Under the pieces are notes generated by a model. That model did no database searches. It was not told where the DNA came from and worked only from the letters and a program-made list of their open reading frames with translations. Positions 45,705 through 52,445 of a DNA stretch of 53,063 nt are shown piece by piece (position 1 is the first letter of the stretch; the number at the start of each line of letters is the position of its first letter). A program made the position numbers and the translations under genes. The stretch is from Pseudopelagicola sp. (GTDB taxonomy: Bacteria > Pseudomonadota > Alphaproteobacteria > Rhodobacterales > Rhodobacteraceae), in the NCBI GenBank assembly GCA_026195905.1, contig JAPHRE010000025.1, forward strand, positions 1 to 53,063, written 5' to 3'.

Positions 45705-45986
45705 ATGTCGATCACTTCGGCCCTCGTGCTTTATGCCGTGCTCTGGTTTCTTACCCTTCTGATCGTGATTCCGATCCGCCTTAAAACACAGGGCGATGTC
45801 GGAGAGATCGTCGAGGGCACACATGCGGGCGCCCCGGCAGAGCATAACCTCAAGATCAAGGCGCTTATCACCAGCGGTATTGCGGCGGTGATCTGGATCA
45901 TTCTGTTCTGGATCATCACGCAGGAGATCATCACCGTGCGCGATTTCGATTGGATGAACCGTCTGCCGCCGGTTGGCGAGGGCTGA
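45705..45986 (+). CDS. DUF1467 family membrane protein
   Basis: A 93-residue protein with two membrane spans (SALVLYAVLWFLTLLIVIPI and ALITSGIAAVIWIILFWII) and a loop containing RLKTQGDVGEIVEGTHAGAPAEHNLK, the DUF1467 signature. The family is largely restricted to alphaproteobacteria and often lies next to mce. Function unknown. The ATG at 45705 leaves 90 bases after mce. Confidence 0.9.
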   Translation: MSITSALVLYAVLWFLTLLIVIPIRLKTQGDVGEIVEGTHAGAPAEHNLKIKALITSGIAAVIWIILFWIITQEIITVRDFDWMNRLPPVGEG

Positions 45987-45995
45987 TTACGGGCT

Positions 45996-46700
45996 TTAGG
46001 ATTGACCGTTCAGCTTGTGAAACAGGTGGGTGAAGGTTGCCGCGCCGAAGATCGGGATCACGAGGTTGATCAACGGTAGCGAGAGCGGCATCGCCATCAG
46101 CGTCCCCGCAACCCAGATCGTGAACCAGTTTTTCTTGCGCAGGGTTTTGGCCCCGTCGCGCCCAATGCGGCGCATGGCGGCGAGTTGGAAATATTCCCGC
46201 CCCAGAAGAAACCCGTTCAGCCCCCAGAAGATAAAGAGCGCGAAGGGCGAGAAGAACGCGTAGAGGATAAAAGCCAGCAGGTTTGCCGCGATCAGCACCC
46301 CGAGGAAGGCCAGTGTATCGCGCAGCGCGTCGGAAAACGGCAGGCGCGGCACGGGGGGAAGATTGGGGTAGTGACGATCCTCGACGGCCTGCGCGACCTC
46401 TTCCAGGAACATAGAGGTGATCGCAGAGGCGACGGGGATCATCAGGAACACCGAAAGCACGATCATAAACAGCAGCGACGACCAGCTCAGGAGGTCGTCG
46501 ACCCATGTGACTTCGCCGATGAAGGGCACGTAGGCTTGTCCCTCGACAAGCACGTCGAGCAAGGTCAGCAACCCCGCATAGGCCGCCACAAAAAGCGCGA
46601 GGGTGAGCACGATGCCAAGGCCCAGCACCTTGCGAAACCGGCGGTCGCCCATTTGCGATAGCGCGGCGAGGAAGGAGGAGAAAACTAGCTGGAGACCCAT
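45996..46700 (-). CDS. EI24 / CysZ-like integral membrane protein
   Basis: A 234-residue protein with about four strongly hydrophobic segments (VLGLGIVLTLALFVAAYAGLL, LLFMIVLSVFLMIPVASAI, ALRDTLAFLGVLIAANLLAF, and WVAGTLMAMPLSLPLINLVIPIFGAATF), plus FWGLNGFLLGREYFQLAAMRR, a signature of the EI24/CysZ family. CysZ transports sulfate in E. coli, but no sulfur-assimilation gene is near, so a transport role is uncertain. It overlaps the 3' end of the nitroreductase gene by 16 bases and is probably translated with it. Confidence 0.85.
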   Translation of the reverse strand: MGLQLVFSSFLAALSQMGDRRFRKVLGLGIVLTLALFVAAYAGLLTLLDVLVEGQAYVPFIGEVTWVDDLLSWSSLLFMIVLSVFLMIPVASAITSMFLEEVAQAVEDRHYPNLPPVPRLPFSDALRDTLAFLGVLIAANLLAFILYAFFSPFALFIFWGLNGFLLGREYFQLAAMRRIGRDGAKTLRKKNWFTIWVAGTLMAMPLSLPLINLVIPIFGAATFTHLFHKLNGQS

Positions 46701-47263
46701 GTCACTTTGTCCTCGATCAAAGGGCGCGGGCGTTCCGGCGGCACGGAGGTTTCGGTTCCGATATGGATGAGACCCGCAAGACGTTCATGCGGCGAGAGAC
46801 CGAGAGATTTCTGAAGAAAAACAGGATCATGCGAGGGCCAGCCCGAAAGCCAGTTCGCGCCCCAGCCCGCCGCCAGAGCCGCATTCAGCAGCGCCAGGCA
46901 GACGGCGCCGGTGGAGTAGGTTTGTTCGATGGTGGGGACTTTGGCGGCGATGACGGGGGATTCGATGACGGCGACGGCGAGGTGGCCGGTATCGAATTGA
47001 TCGCGGCCTTTGGCGGTCTGGGCGGCGTCGAGGCCAAGTGCGGCGGCGCGGTTACCAACGGCATCGCCAAGGCGGCGCAGGGCGGGTTCTTCGAGCACCA
47101 GAAGGCGCCACGGTTCAAGTTTGCCGTGGTCGGGGCTGCGCAGGGCGGCTTCGAGAAGCGGCGCGAGGGCGGCGTGGTCAGGCACCGGCGTTGTCAGGGT
47201 CTTGGCGGGGCGCGAGCGGCGCGTCAGAAGAAAGTCGAGCGCGGCAGGATTGGGGGCGGGCAT
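46685..47263 (-). CDS. Nitroreductase family protein
   Basis: A 192-residue FMN flavoprotein. The sequence begins LDFLLTRRSRPAKTLTTPVPDHAALAPLLEAALRSPDHGKLEPWRLLVLE, the canonical Arg-Arg-Ser FMN site and substrate loop of the YdjA-like branch, and ends with the dimer helix GWGANWLSGWPSHDP and LGLSPHERLAGLIHIG. It reduces nitro compounds, quinones or similar with NAD(P)H; the natural substrate is unknown. It is the first gene of a two-gene unit with the EI24-type protein. Confidence 0.88.
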   Translation of the reverse strand: MPAPNPAALDFLLTRRSRPAKTLTTPVPDHAALAPLLEAALRSPDHGKLEPWRLLVLEEPALRRLGDAVGNRAAALGLDAAQTAKGRDQFDTGHLAVAVIESPVIAAKVPTIEQTYSTGAVCLALLNAALAAGWGANWLSGWPSHDPVFLQKSLGLSPHERLAGLIHIGTETSVPPERPRPLIEDKVTWVSS

Positions 47264-47413
47264 GGGCGTTTCCGTATTCTGTTCACGGATGGCATGTTGG
47301 GCCTAACGCTGTGAAATTCAACCGCTTTCTAACTGTTTTTGCGGGATTTGATGGTTTGCATCACGACATCTACGCGCCATAATGGGCGGCGCCAGAACCG
47401 GAGTGATGCCCCT

Positions 47414-47671
47414 ATGCCCGACGATCTTTCCTCTCTTGCGCAGCCGGGTGCGGAGGTCGCTGTGCGGGTCACACCAAAGGCCTCGCGCAATCGGATTGTG
47501 CGCGAAGAGGACGGGAAAATCCGGGTCTATGTCACGGTTGTGCCGGAGGGCGGCAAGGCCAATGCGGCGGTGCAGAAATTGCTGGCCAAGGCGCTTGGGG
47601 TGGCCAAATCGAGGCTTACTTTGATCCGGGGTCAGACAGCGCACGACAAGGTGTTTCGCGTCGAGGGTTAA
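47414..47671 (+). CDS. DUF167 (YggU-type) family protein
   Basis: An 85-residue protein. The ATG at 47414 is preferred; earlier in-frame starts give a low-complexity extension. The sequence AVRVTPKASRNRIVREEDGKIRVYVTVVPEGGKANAAVQKLLAKALGVAKSRLTLIRGQTAHDKVFRV covers the whole DUF167 domain, with the highly conserved PxxGKAN and KxxxxI-type positions. The family is widespread, and its function is unsettled. The 11-bp-period repeat lies just after its stop. Confidence 0.88.
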   Translation: MPDDLSSLAQPGAEVAVRVTPKASRNRIVREEDGKIRVYVTVVPEGGKANAAVQKLLAKALGVAKSRLTLIRGQTAHDKVFRVEG

Positions 47672-47684
47672 CGGCAAAAACGCA

Positions 47685-47728
47685 GGTCGGTATCACGTCG
47701 GTATTGCGTCTGTATCGCGTCGGTGCGG
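47685..47728. repeat. 11-bp-period tandem repeat after the DUF167 gene
   Basis: Four units of 11 bases start at 47685, 47696, 47707 and 47718, with the same core (GTCGGTAT) as the array at 32111-32154. It sits 13 bases after a stop codon, as in the other copy. Confidence 0.6.
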
Positions 47729-47777
47729 GATGCGAGCAGAGCGCCAAAGTTAACGAGCGCGCGGCGGGAAAGCGGTT

Positions 47778-48020
47778 TCACGCGCTGTCGGGTTTTTGGA
47801 GCTTGTAGACCCCTTCGGGCAGGTCAAGCGCGGCGGCGAGTTCCTCGATCTGATGGATGGAGAGGGTGATCTTTTGCATGCTGTCGGTGCGCGCGTCGTA
47901 TTGTTCGACGGTGACACAGTCGTCAAACATCTGGATCACGACATCCTCTTTGAGAGGGGCGGCCCCTTCGTCAACCAAGGTCACAACCGTGGCGTCAAAT
48001 TCGTGCTCAATGCTAAACAT
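47778..48020 (-). CDS. Small conserved-looking hypothetical protein
   Basis: An 80-residue ORF, ATG at 48020. The translation is acidic and beta-rich in its first half (EHEFDATVVTLVDEGAAPLKEDVVIQMFDDCVTVEQYD), then helical (KITLSIHQIEELAAALDLPEGVYKL). No motif points to a function. The codon pattern is like the core genes, supporting a real gene. It converges on the DUF167 gene. Confidence 0.65.
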   Translation of the reverse strand: MFSIEHEFDATVVTLVDEGAAPLKEDVVIQMFDDCVTVEQYDARTDSMQKITLSIHQIEELAAALDLPEGVYKLQKPDSA

Positions 48021-48246
48021 GGGATCAGCCTAGCGGATTGGCCGGGAGAGGGGAATGGTTTGTTGGAGGGTGTCGTTCGCAACCAATGACCGATGCCGGC
48101 CCAGAGTGGACAGGTCCGCCCACAACTGGAGTTTTCTATAGCTGGCCTTCGCGGTGGAGGACGTGAATTGGTCGTATGCGGGACTTTGCTGTCATTGGAG
48201 GAACGTCTGCTAAGGTGTCGAGAAAAGATACTTCGGAGGTGCAACA

Positions 48247-48651
48247 GTGGTTCAGGGTTTAAGTCACATGACATTCATCGTGAGCGATCTCGATAAGATG
48301 GAAGAGATGCTCACAACAGTCTTGGATGCTAAGAAAATCTATGACAGTGGCGATAAGACATTCTCGCTCGCGAAAGAACGGTTCTTCGATATTGGAGGCA
48401 TCTGGGTGGCGACGATGGAAGGCGATCCCCTTCCAGAAAAAACCTACAACCATGTCGCGTTCAAAATGGCCCCAGACGACTATGACGACAAACTTCAGCG
48501 CATAAAGGCGCTTGGTCTGGAAGTACGCGAAGGCCGGTCACGCGTTGAAGGCGAAGGCCATTCGATCTATTTCTATGACCACGACAACCACATGTTTGAA
48601 CTGCACAGTGGGACTTTGGAAGAACGACTAAAACGTTATGCTGAAGCTTAA
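48247..48651 (+). CDS. fosX: FosX-type fosfomycin epoxide hydrolase
   Basis: A 134-residue glyoxalase-fold enzyme that opens the fosfomycin epoxide with water. GTG start at 48247 behind CGGAGGTG. The key residues match FosX proteins: metal ligands His7 (LSHMT), His69 (YNHVAF) and Glu118 (FELHSG), and the catalytic base Glu44 (AKERFF) that separates FosX from the thiol-transferring FosA and FosB. RVEGEGHSIYFYDHDNHMFELHSGTLEERLKRY is typical of the family. The gene and its flanks have lower GC than the neighbours, so it was probably acquired. Confidence 0.88.
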   Translation: MVQGLSHMTFIVSDLDKMEEMLTTVLDAKKIYDSGDKTFSLAKERFFDIGGIWVATMEGDPLPEKTYNHVAFKMAPDDYDDKLQRIKALGLEVREGRSRVEGEGHSIYFYDHDNHMFELHSGTLEERLKRYAEA

Positions 48652-48908
48652 ACCACTCATTCGCTGCATCCTGACGAATTCACGGGTTGGGCTCACAGCC
48701 TGAGTTCGCCGCGCGCTACACGAAAGGCCGCTGTTGGTCTTTTACCAAACTTTGCAACCCCCGCCCATATGCTCCACTGACCTTCGTGCGGTCCGCAGTC
48801 TTGCCTTGTTTGGGCGCGTCTCGGCTCTTCATCCCCTTTCCCACTGGACCCTTCCCATCCGCGCTCCTAAGTTCCATCGCATGACATCATCAGGGAGAGA
48901 CGCCTGCC
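48652..48908. other. Gene-free stretch after fosX
   Basis: 257 bases without a supported ORF, terminator or RNA. The composition is intermediate. Together with the 48021-48246 leader it frames fosX and may be acquired or remnant DNA. The promoter of the M48 gene must lie in its right part. Confidence 0.4.
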
Positions 48909-49613
48909 ATGTTACGTAAAATTGTTCAGACCTGTCTGGTCGGGATCGTCGGGGTGATGCTTGTGGGCTGTGTTGCGCCTGCGCCGGAGACGGTTTCCAA
49001 GTCTGCACCGGCCTATAGTGTGAGCCGGGCAGAGGCGCGGCTTGGGCCGGTGCAGCGGCGTGTTGAGCCGGTTGCGGAACGCTATTGTCGGGCAAGCCTT
49101 CCGGCCGGGAGCAATTGTGATTTCAACATTCGGGTCGATCCCAAGGCCGATGCCTTGCCCAATGCCTATCAGACGATTGACAACGCAGGGCGACCGCAGA
49201 TTGTCTTTACGGCGGCGTTGATTGCGGGGGCGCGCAACGATGATGAATTGGCCTTTGTGATGTCGCATGAAGCGGCCCACCATATTGCAGGCCATCTTGG
49301 GCGCAAACAGCGCGATGCGGTGACGGGGGCCGTGGTTGTCGGCGTGTTGGCGACGCTGGCGGGGGCCAGCCCGGATGCGCTTGATTCGGCGATGGATGTT
49401 GGGGCGACGGTCGGGTCGCGGGCCTATTCCAAGGAGTATGAGATCGAGGCGGACCGGCTGGGCACGGTGATTGCGCATCGGTCTGGCTATGATCCGGTGC
49501 GCGGGGCAGAGTATTTCCGCCGCATCCCCGACCCCGGCAATGCGTTCCTTGGCACGCACCCGCCCAATGCGCTTCGGATTGATGTCGTGCGCGAGACGGC
49601 GGCGGGGCTTTAG
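48909..49613 (+). CDS. M48-family metallopeptidase, lipoprotein
   Basis: A 234-residue zinc peptidase. The N terminus MLRKIVQTCLVGIVGVMLVGC is a lipoprotein signal (lipobox LVGC, Cys21), so the mature enzyme is membrane-anchored in the periplasm. The zinc site HExxH is at His120-Glu121-His124 (FVMSHEAAHHIAGH), with a third ligand in YSKEYEIEADRLG. It resembles small BepA/LoiP-type peptidases that police the outer membrane, but without TPR repeats. It lies 5 bases before the IMPACT-family gene. Confidence 0.9.
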   Translation: MLRKIVQTCLVGIVGVMLVGCVAPAPETVSKSAPAYSVSRAEARLGPVQRRVEPVAERYCRASLPAGSNCDFNIRVDPKADALPNAYQTIDNAGRPQIVFTAALIAGARNDDELAFVMSHEAAHHIAGHLGRKQRDAVTGAVVVGVLATLAGASPDALDSAMDVGATVGSRAYSKEYEIEADRLGTVIAHRSGYDPVRGAEYFRRIPDPGNAFLGTHPPNALRIDVVRETAAGL

Positions 49614-49618
49614 GGCGC

Positions 49619-49975
49619 ATGTTGCAGCTTGCCAATGTCGTGACGGACCGGGGATCGAAATACGCGGTTTCGGGCGGCCCTGTGGGCAGTCGCAAAGAGG
49701 CTGATGCGTTCCTTAAGGCGCTTAAGAGAGACAAGAAATTTGCCAAGGCCACGCATAATACATGGGCGGTTTTATTGTCCGATGGCACGCCGCTCAAGGG
49801 CGATGATGGCGAGAGCGGCGCGGGGATGGTTATCTTGCGGATGCTCGAACGCGGGGGGCTTTGCGATCATATTGTCGTGGTGACGCGGTGGTATGGCGGG
49901 GTAAAACTTGGCGGGGATCGGTTCCGGCGGGTGCAGGATTGCGTGCGGGCCTATATCGCCGCGCGGGCAGGTTGA
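49619..49975 (+). CDS. IMPACT/YigZ-family protein, N-terminal domain only
   Basis: A 118-residue protein with the UPF0029 motifs DRGSKYAVSGG, KATHNTWAVLL, DDGESGAGMVILRML and VVVTRWYGGVKLGG. E. coli YigZ has about 200 residues with a second (DUF1949) domain; here only the first is encoded, and the ORF ends cleanly. The family has been linked to translation and stress control through IMPACT, with YigZ's role unclear. The ATG at 49619 lies 5 bases after the M48 gene, so co-translation is likely. Its stop overlaps an FNR-like box. Confidence 0.82.
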   Translation: MLQLANVVTDRGSKYAVSGGPVGSRKEADAFLKALKRDKKFAKATHNTWAVLLSDGTPLKGDDGESGAGMVILRMLERGGLCDHIVVVTRWYGGVKLGGDRFRRVQDCVRAYIAARAG

Positions 49976-49985
49976 CCGAGGTCAA
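49972..49985 (+). promoter_or_regulatory. FNR/CRP-type box 1 upstream of the DUF6455 cluster
   Basis: TTGACCGAGGTCAA is a perfect dyad in its arms (TTGAC-N4-GTCAA) and matches the FNR-type pattern TTGAY-N4-RTCAA. It starts at the end of the IMPACT-family gene. Confidence 0.5.
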
Positions 49986-50003
49986 ATGAGACGCAAGTCG
50001 CGG

Positions 50004-50017
50004 TTGACGCAGGTCAA
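50004..50017 (+). promoter_or_regulatory. FNR/CRP-type box 2 upstream of the DUF6455 cluster
   Basis: TTGACGCAGGTCAA differs by one base from TTGACGCAGATCAA, a form known for FnrL sites in Rhodobacterales. Its centre is 32 bp from that of box 1. It lies 56 bases before the first small gene of the cluster. Confidence 0.6.
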
Positions 50018-50073
50018 TGGGCGGCGTTTTCAGGCATGATAGGTTGAGGGTCTAACCTAGGGGTGCCAACACC

Positions 50074-50190
50074 ATGAAAGATCGGCCCACACTCCGAAAA
50101 CACGCGGCCCTTGTTGACCGCACCGCCGAGCGCCTTGGGAGCGACCTTGAGGCGGCGGTGTTGGATTGTCTTGGAGGGGAGCAGCCATGA
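50074..50190 (+). CDS. Short DUF6455-like protein (N-terminal half only)
   Basis: A 38-residue ORF, ATG at 50074. TLRKHAALVDRTAERLGSDLEAAVLDC resembles the helix at the start of DUF6455 proteins, but the Cys-rich half is missing, suggesting a truncated member. Its stop overlaps the start of the next gene (ATGA), so it is coupled to it. First gene of the apparent FNR-controlled cluster. Confidence 0.5.
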   Translation: MKDRPTLRKHAALVDRTAERLGSDLEAAVLDCLGGEQP

Positions 50191-50465
50191 AACCGCTTGG
50201 CGATACGATATCTCATTTCTGGCTTGCACAGCGCATGGCGCAGGCGACGGAGACGGACCTTGTCGAGGCGATGCAGGTGGCGGCGCTTACGAATGAAGAT
50301 TGGGCCGAGATGGTTCAGGACTGTCGGGGCTGTGACTGGACACGTGGATGCAAGCGGTGGCTTGCAGAGCAAGAGCGCCACGCGGCGGGCGACGCCCCGC
50401 AGGCCTGTCTGAACCGGGATCGGTTCCTGCGCCTGAAAGCGGCGCTTGAGGAGAGGAAGCGATGA
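50187..50465 (+). CDS. DUF6455 family protein (copy 1)
   Basis: A 92-residue protein; ATG at 50187, GGAGGGGAG upstream. It starts MKPLGDTISHFWLAQRMAQAT, has a helical segment, and then the Cys motif CRGCDWTRGC (C-x2-C-x5-C), with Trp two residues further on, and a fourth Cys near residue 77 (QACLN). Four Cys in this spacing suggest a metal or Fe-S site. It overlaps the next gene by 4 bases. Function is unknown; the FNR-like boxes upstream suggest a role under low oxygen or nitrosative conditions. Confidence 0.75.
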   Translation: MKPLGDTISHFWLAQRMAQATETDLVEAMQVAALTNEDWAEMVQDCRGCDWTRGCKRWLAEQERHAAGDAPQACLNRDRFLRLKAALEERKR

Positions 50466-50740
50466 GCAAGATCGAACCATTGGGCGACCCGGCCCGGCAT
50501 TTTTGGATGACGCGCAGTGTGGCGCGGGTCATGGGGGTGTCGCTTGGCGATGCGCTTGCCGAGGGGCATCTGACGCAGAAAGGCTATGCCGACCTGGTCA
50601 CCAATTGCCGCCGCTGCACCCATGTTGCGGATTGTGAATACTGGCTGGCGCATCAGGCGGGGCGGGCGGAAACGCCGCCCGAGGGATGCTTGCATGCCCA
50701 GCTTTTTGAAACGTTGAAGGATGTGGCCGGGAAGGCCTAA
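50462..50740 (+). CDS. DUF6455 family protein (copy 2)
   Basis: A 92-residue paralogue. It starts MSKIEPLGDPARHFWMTRSVARVMGVSLGDALAEG and continues with CRRCTHVADC (C-x2-C-x5-C), YWL, and a later Cys in EGCLHAQLF. It begins at an ATGA overlap with copy 1 and ends 15 bases before copy 3. The N-terminal LGDPARHFW resembles copy 1 (LGDTISHFW), showing duplication. Confidence 0.78.
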   Translation: MSKIEPLGDPARHFWMTRSVARVMGVSLGDALAEGHLTQKGYADLVTNCRRCTHVADCEYWLAHQAGRAETPPEGCLHAQLFETLKDVAGKA

Positions 50741-50755
50741 TGCGGAGGAGACACG

Positions 50756-51013
50756 ATGACACTTTTTGACAAACTCGGGAAACACGCCGACCTTGTGGGC
50801 GGCATGTCCGAGCGGCTTGGCGTGGATTGGGCGCAGGCGCTTGAGGCGCATCCCGACCTTGCCGCGCGCTATCGCAGCGCGGTTTTGAACTGCACCCATT
50901 GCCAGAAAGTTGGCGAATGCCAAGGGTGGCAGACGGGGCATGCACATGCCAAGGACGCGCCGAATTATTGTCTCAACAAGGGTCTGTTGAAAGACCTCGC
51001 GAGCGAGAGCTAA
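50756..51013 (+). CDS. DUF6455 family protein (copy 3)
   Basis: An 85-residue paralogue with GGAGGAG-like sequence upstream of ATG 50756. It starts MTLFDKLGKHADLVGGMSERLGVDWAQAL and has CTHCQKVGEC (C-x2-C-x5-C), GW, and a final Cys in NYCLNKGLL. It differs from copies 1 and 2 in its N-terminal half, which is closer to the short ORF at 50074 (helix with LVDR/LVGG and LG). It is the last gene of the cluster. Confidence 0.75.
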   Translation: MTLFDKLGKHADLVGGMSERLGVDWAQALEAHPDLAARYRSAVLNCTHCQKVGECQGWQTGHAHAKDAPNYCLNKGLLKDLASES

Positions 51014-51095
51014 GCGGCGCGTCAGCGCGCGGCGCTATCGGGCAAAGCCTTGATTTGCATGGGGGATCGGGGCAGAGTTTTGCCCGGAGGATCCC

Positions 51096-51458
51096 ATGAT
51101 GTATTTTCTCGAACGTCTTCGCTGGCGGCTTGTGTGGTCGTGGCATGGTTGTGTCGATGCATGGCGGCACGAGCATTCGTTTCGCACATGGGTCTGGGCC
51201 AATGCGATTTCCGCCGGGTTTGCTTTGGCGTTGCCCTTGGGCGTTGCCGAGCGGGCGTTGATTTTGGCTCTTGGGGGCTTGGTCTTGGCGGCGGAGTTGT
51301 TCAACACGGCGCTAGAACGGGCGGTGGATCATATCTCGCTCGATAAGCATCCATTGGCGGAACAAGCCAAGGATGCCGGAAGCGCAGCGGTCGCGGTCGT
51401 CGCGCTTGCCGCCGGGGTGGTTTGGGTGGTTGTGATTGTGGGGTTGGTGGGTCCGTAG
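51096..51458 (+). CDS. dgkA: Diacylglycerol kinase (DgkA family)
   Basis: A 120-residue inner-membrane kinase that phosphorylates diacylglycerol (or undecaprenol in some bacteria), recycling lipid from envelope synthesis. The ATG at 51096 has CGGAGGA upstream. The conserved signature AELFNTALERAVDHISLDKHPLAEQAKDAGSAAV is complete, with three membrane segments. It follows the DUF6455 cluster by 82 bases without sign of being part of it. Confidence 0.93.
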   Translation: MMYFLERLRWRLVWSWHGCVDAWRHEHSFRTWVWANAISAGFALALPLGVAERALILALGGLVLAAELFNTALERAVDHISLDKHPLAEQAKDAGSAAVAVVALAAGVVWVVVIVGLVGP

Positions 51459-51476
51459 CGCCCTATCCGCATGAAC

Positions 51477-51497
51477 GCATGATGCAGGGCATCATGC
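51477..51497. repeat. Perfect 9-bp inverted repeat after dgkA
   Basis: GCATGATGC (51477-51485) and GCATCATGC (51489-51497) around a 3-base loop, 18 bases after the dgkA stop. A second GC-rich hairpin-like stretch follows to about 51530. There is no T run, so it is at best a weak terminator or a boundary of the low-GC gene that follows. Confidence 0.4.
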
Positions 51498-51617
51498 ATC
51501 GCGCCCGACCCCGCCCCCCAGGGCGGGCGCGATTCTCGCACCCACCCACGGGATCGGGCGCTAGACATTAACACCCATAAGGTGTTCAGTTTTTCCAAGA
51601 AACAGAGAGAGTTCTGA

Positions 51618-52445
51618 ATGGAATACTTGAAAGAACTGTATGAAGCATGGGGCGCACGGGTTAAGAGCAATGTCTTGGGCTCCACTATCGTAGCCTTCAT
51701 TTTTGTTAACTGGAAGGCTCTATTCTTTATTGCTTTTGCTGATGTGCGAGTTGTTACAAAGTTTAACTACTTTGATGCAAATACGAGTTTGGTAACGTTG
51801 GCTCTCCTCCCTGTGCTAATTGGGTTCACTCTTTCTTTGGGGTTGCCATTTATCAATGATTGGGCACATCGCGTTGTAAGTGAACCAGTAAGCCGGGTTA
51901 GATCGCGTGATGATGAATTTTCTCATAGACGTCTCAAGAAAAAGAACGCTTGGGCGGAGGAGAGAAATAGAGAGCAAGAGATATATGCGAATAAACTGTT
52001 AAAACAGGCTCAGATTGAGCAGGAAATCGACTCAACTATACATGACCAAGAAAAGAGAGAAAATCTAAAAAGAAGCTTGGATGAGTTTCAAAAAGACAGT
52101 GAAATGCATGGAAGGTCGAGCGTCTCTCCGAAGGGGGCAAAGTCAAGGAGTTTGTTACATCTTACTTCTGAGATGGAACCATTCGAAAAGTTGATAATAG
52201 TTGCGTTGGGGGTGCAAAGCGAAGCCCCCCTGACTACGGGCCAGCTCGTTGATATCACTGGTTTTTTAGAGAGGGTGCGAGCGATAAAGGAACACGTTAC
52301 TAAGCAGAGGCTTCGAGTTGACTCCGAAGCCGCTCTACAAAATCTGAGAAAGCTCGATGTTGTAAGCTACACCGATGGTCGTTGGTCTTTGACCACTGAA
52401 GGATACGTTATTTTCGACATGCTACAGAAAAAAGAAACGGACTAA
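51618..52445 (+). CDS. Unknown low-GC protein: two membrane spans, coiled coil, winged-helix-like C terminus
   Basis: A 275-residue protein. Residues ~20-42 and ~57-80 are hydrophobic ([40 protein letters not shown]). Residues ~95-165 are rich in Glu, Lys, Arg and Gln and should form a coiled coil. The C-terminal ~90 residues ([47 protein letters not shown]) look like a winged-helix fold. I recognise no family. Its AT-rich codon use contrasts sharply with the neighbours, marking it as recently acquired. Its stop overlaps that of convergent rimO by 4 bases. Confidence 0.7.
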   Translation: MEYLKELYEAWGARVKSNVLGSTIVAFIFVNWKALFFIAFADVRVVTKFNYFDANTSLVTLALLPVLIGFTLSLGLPFINDWAHRVVSEPVSRVRSRDDEFSHRRLKKKNAWAEERNREQEIYANKLLKQAQIEQEIDSTIHDQEKRENLKRSLDEFQKDSEMHGRSSVSPKGAKSRSLLHLTSEMEPFEKLIIVALGVQSEAPLTTGQLVDITGFLERVRAIKEHVTKQRLRVDSEAALQNLRKLDVVSYTDGRWSLTTEGYVIFDMLQKKETD

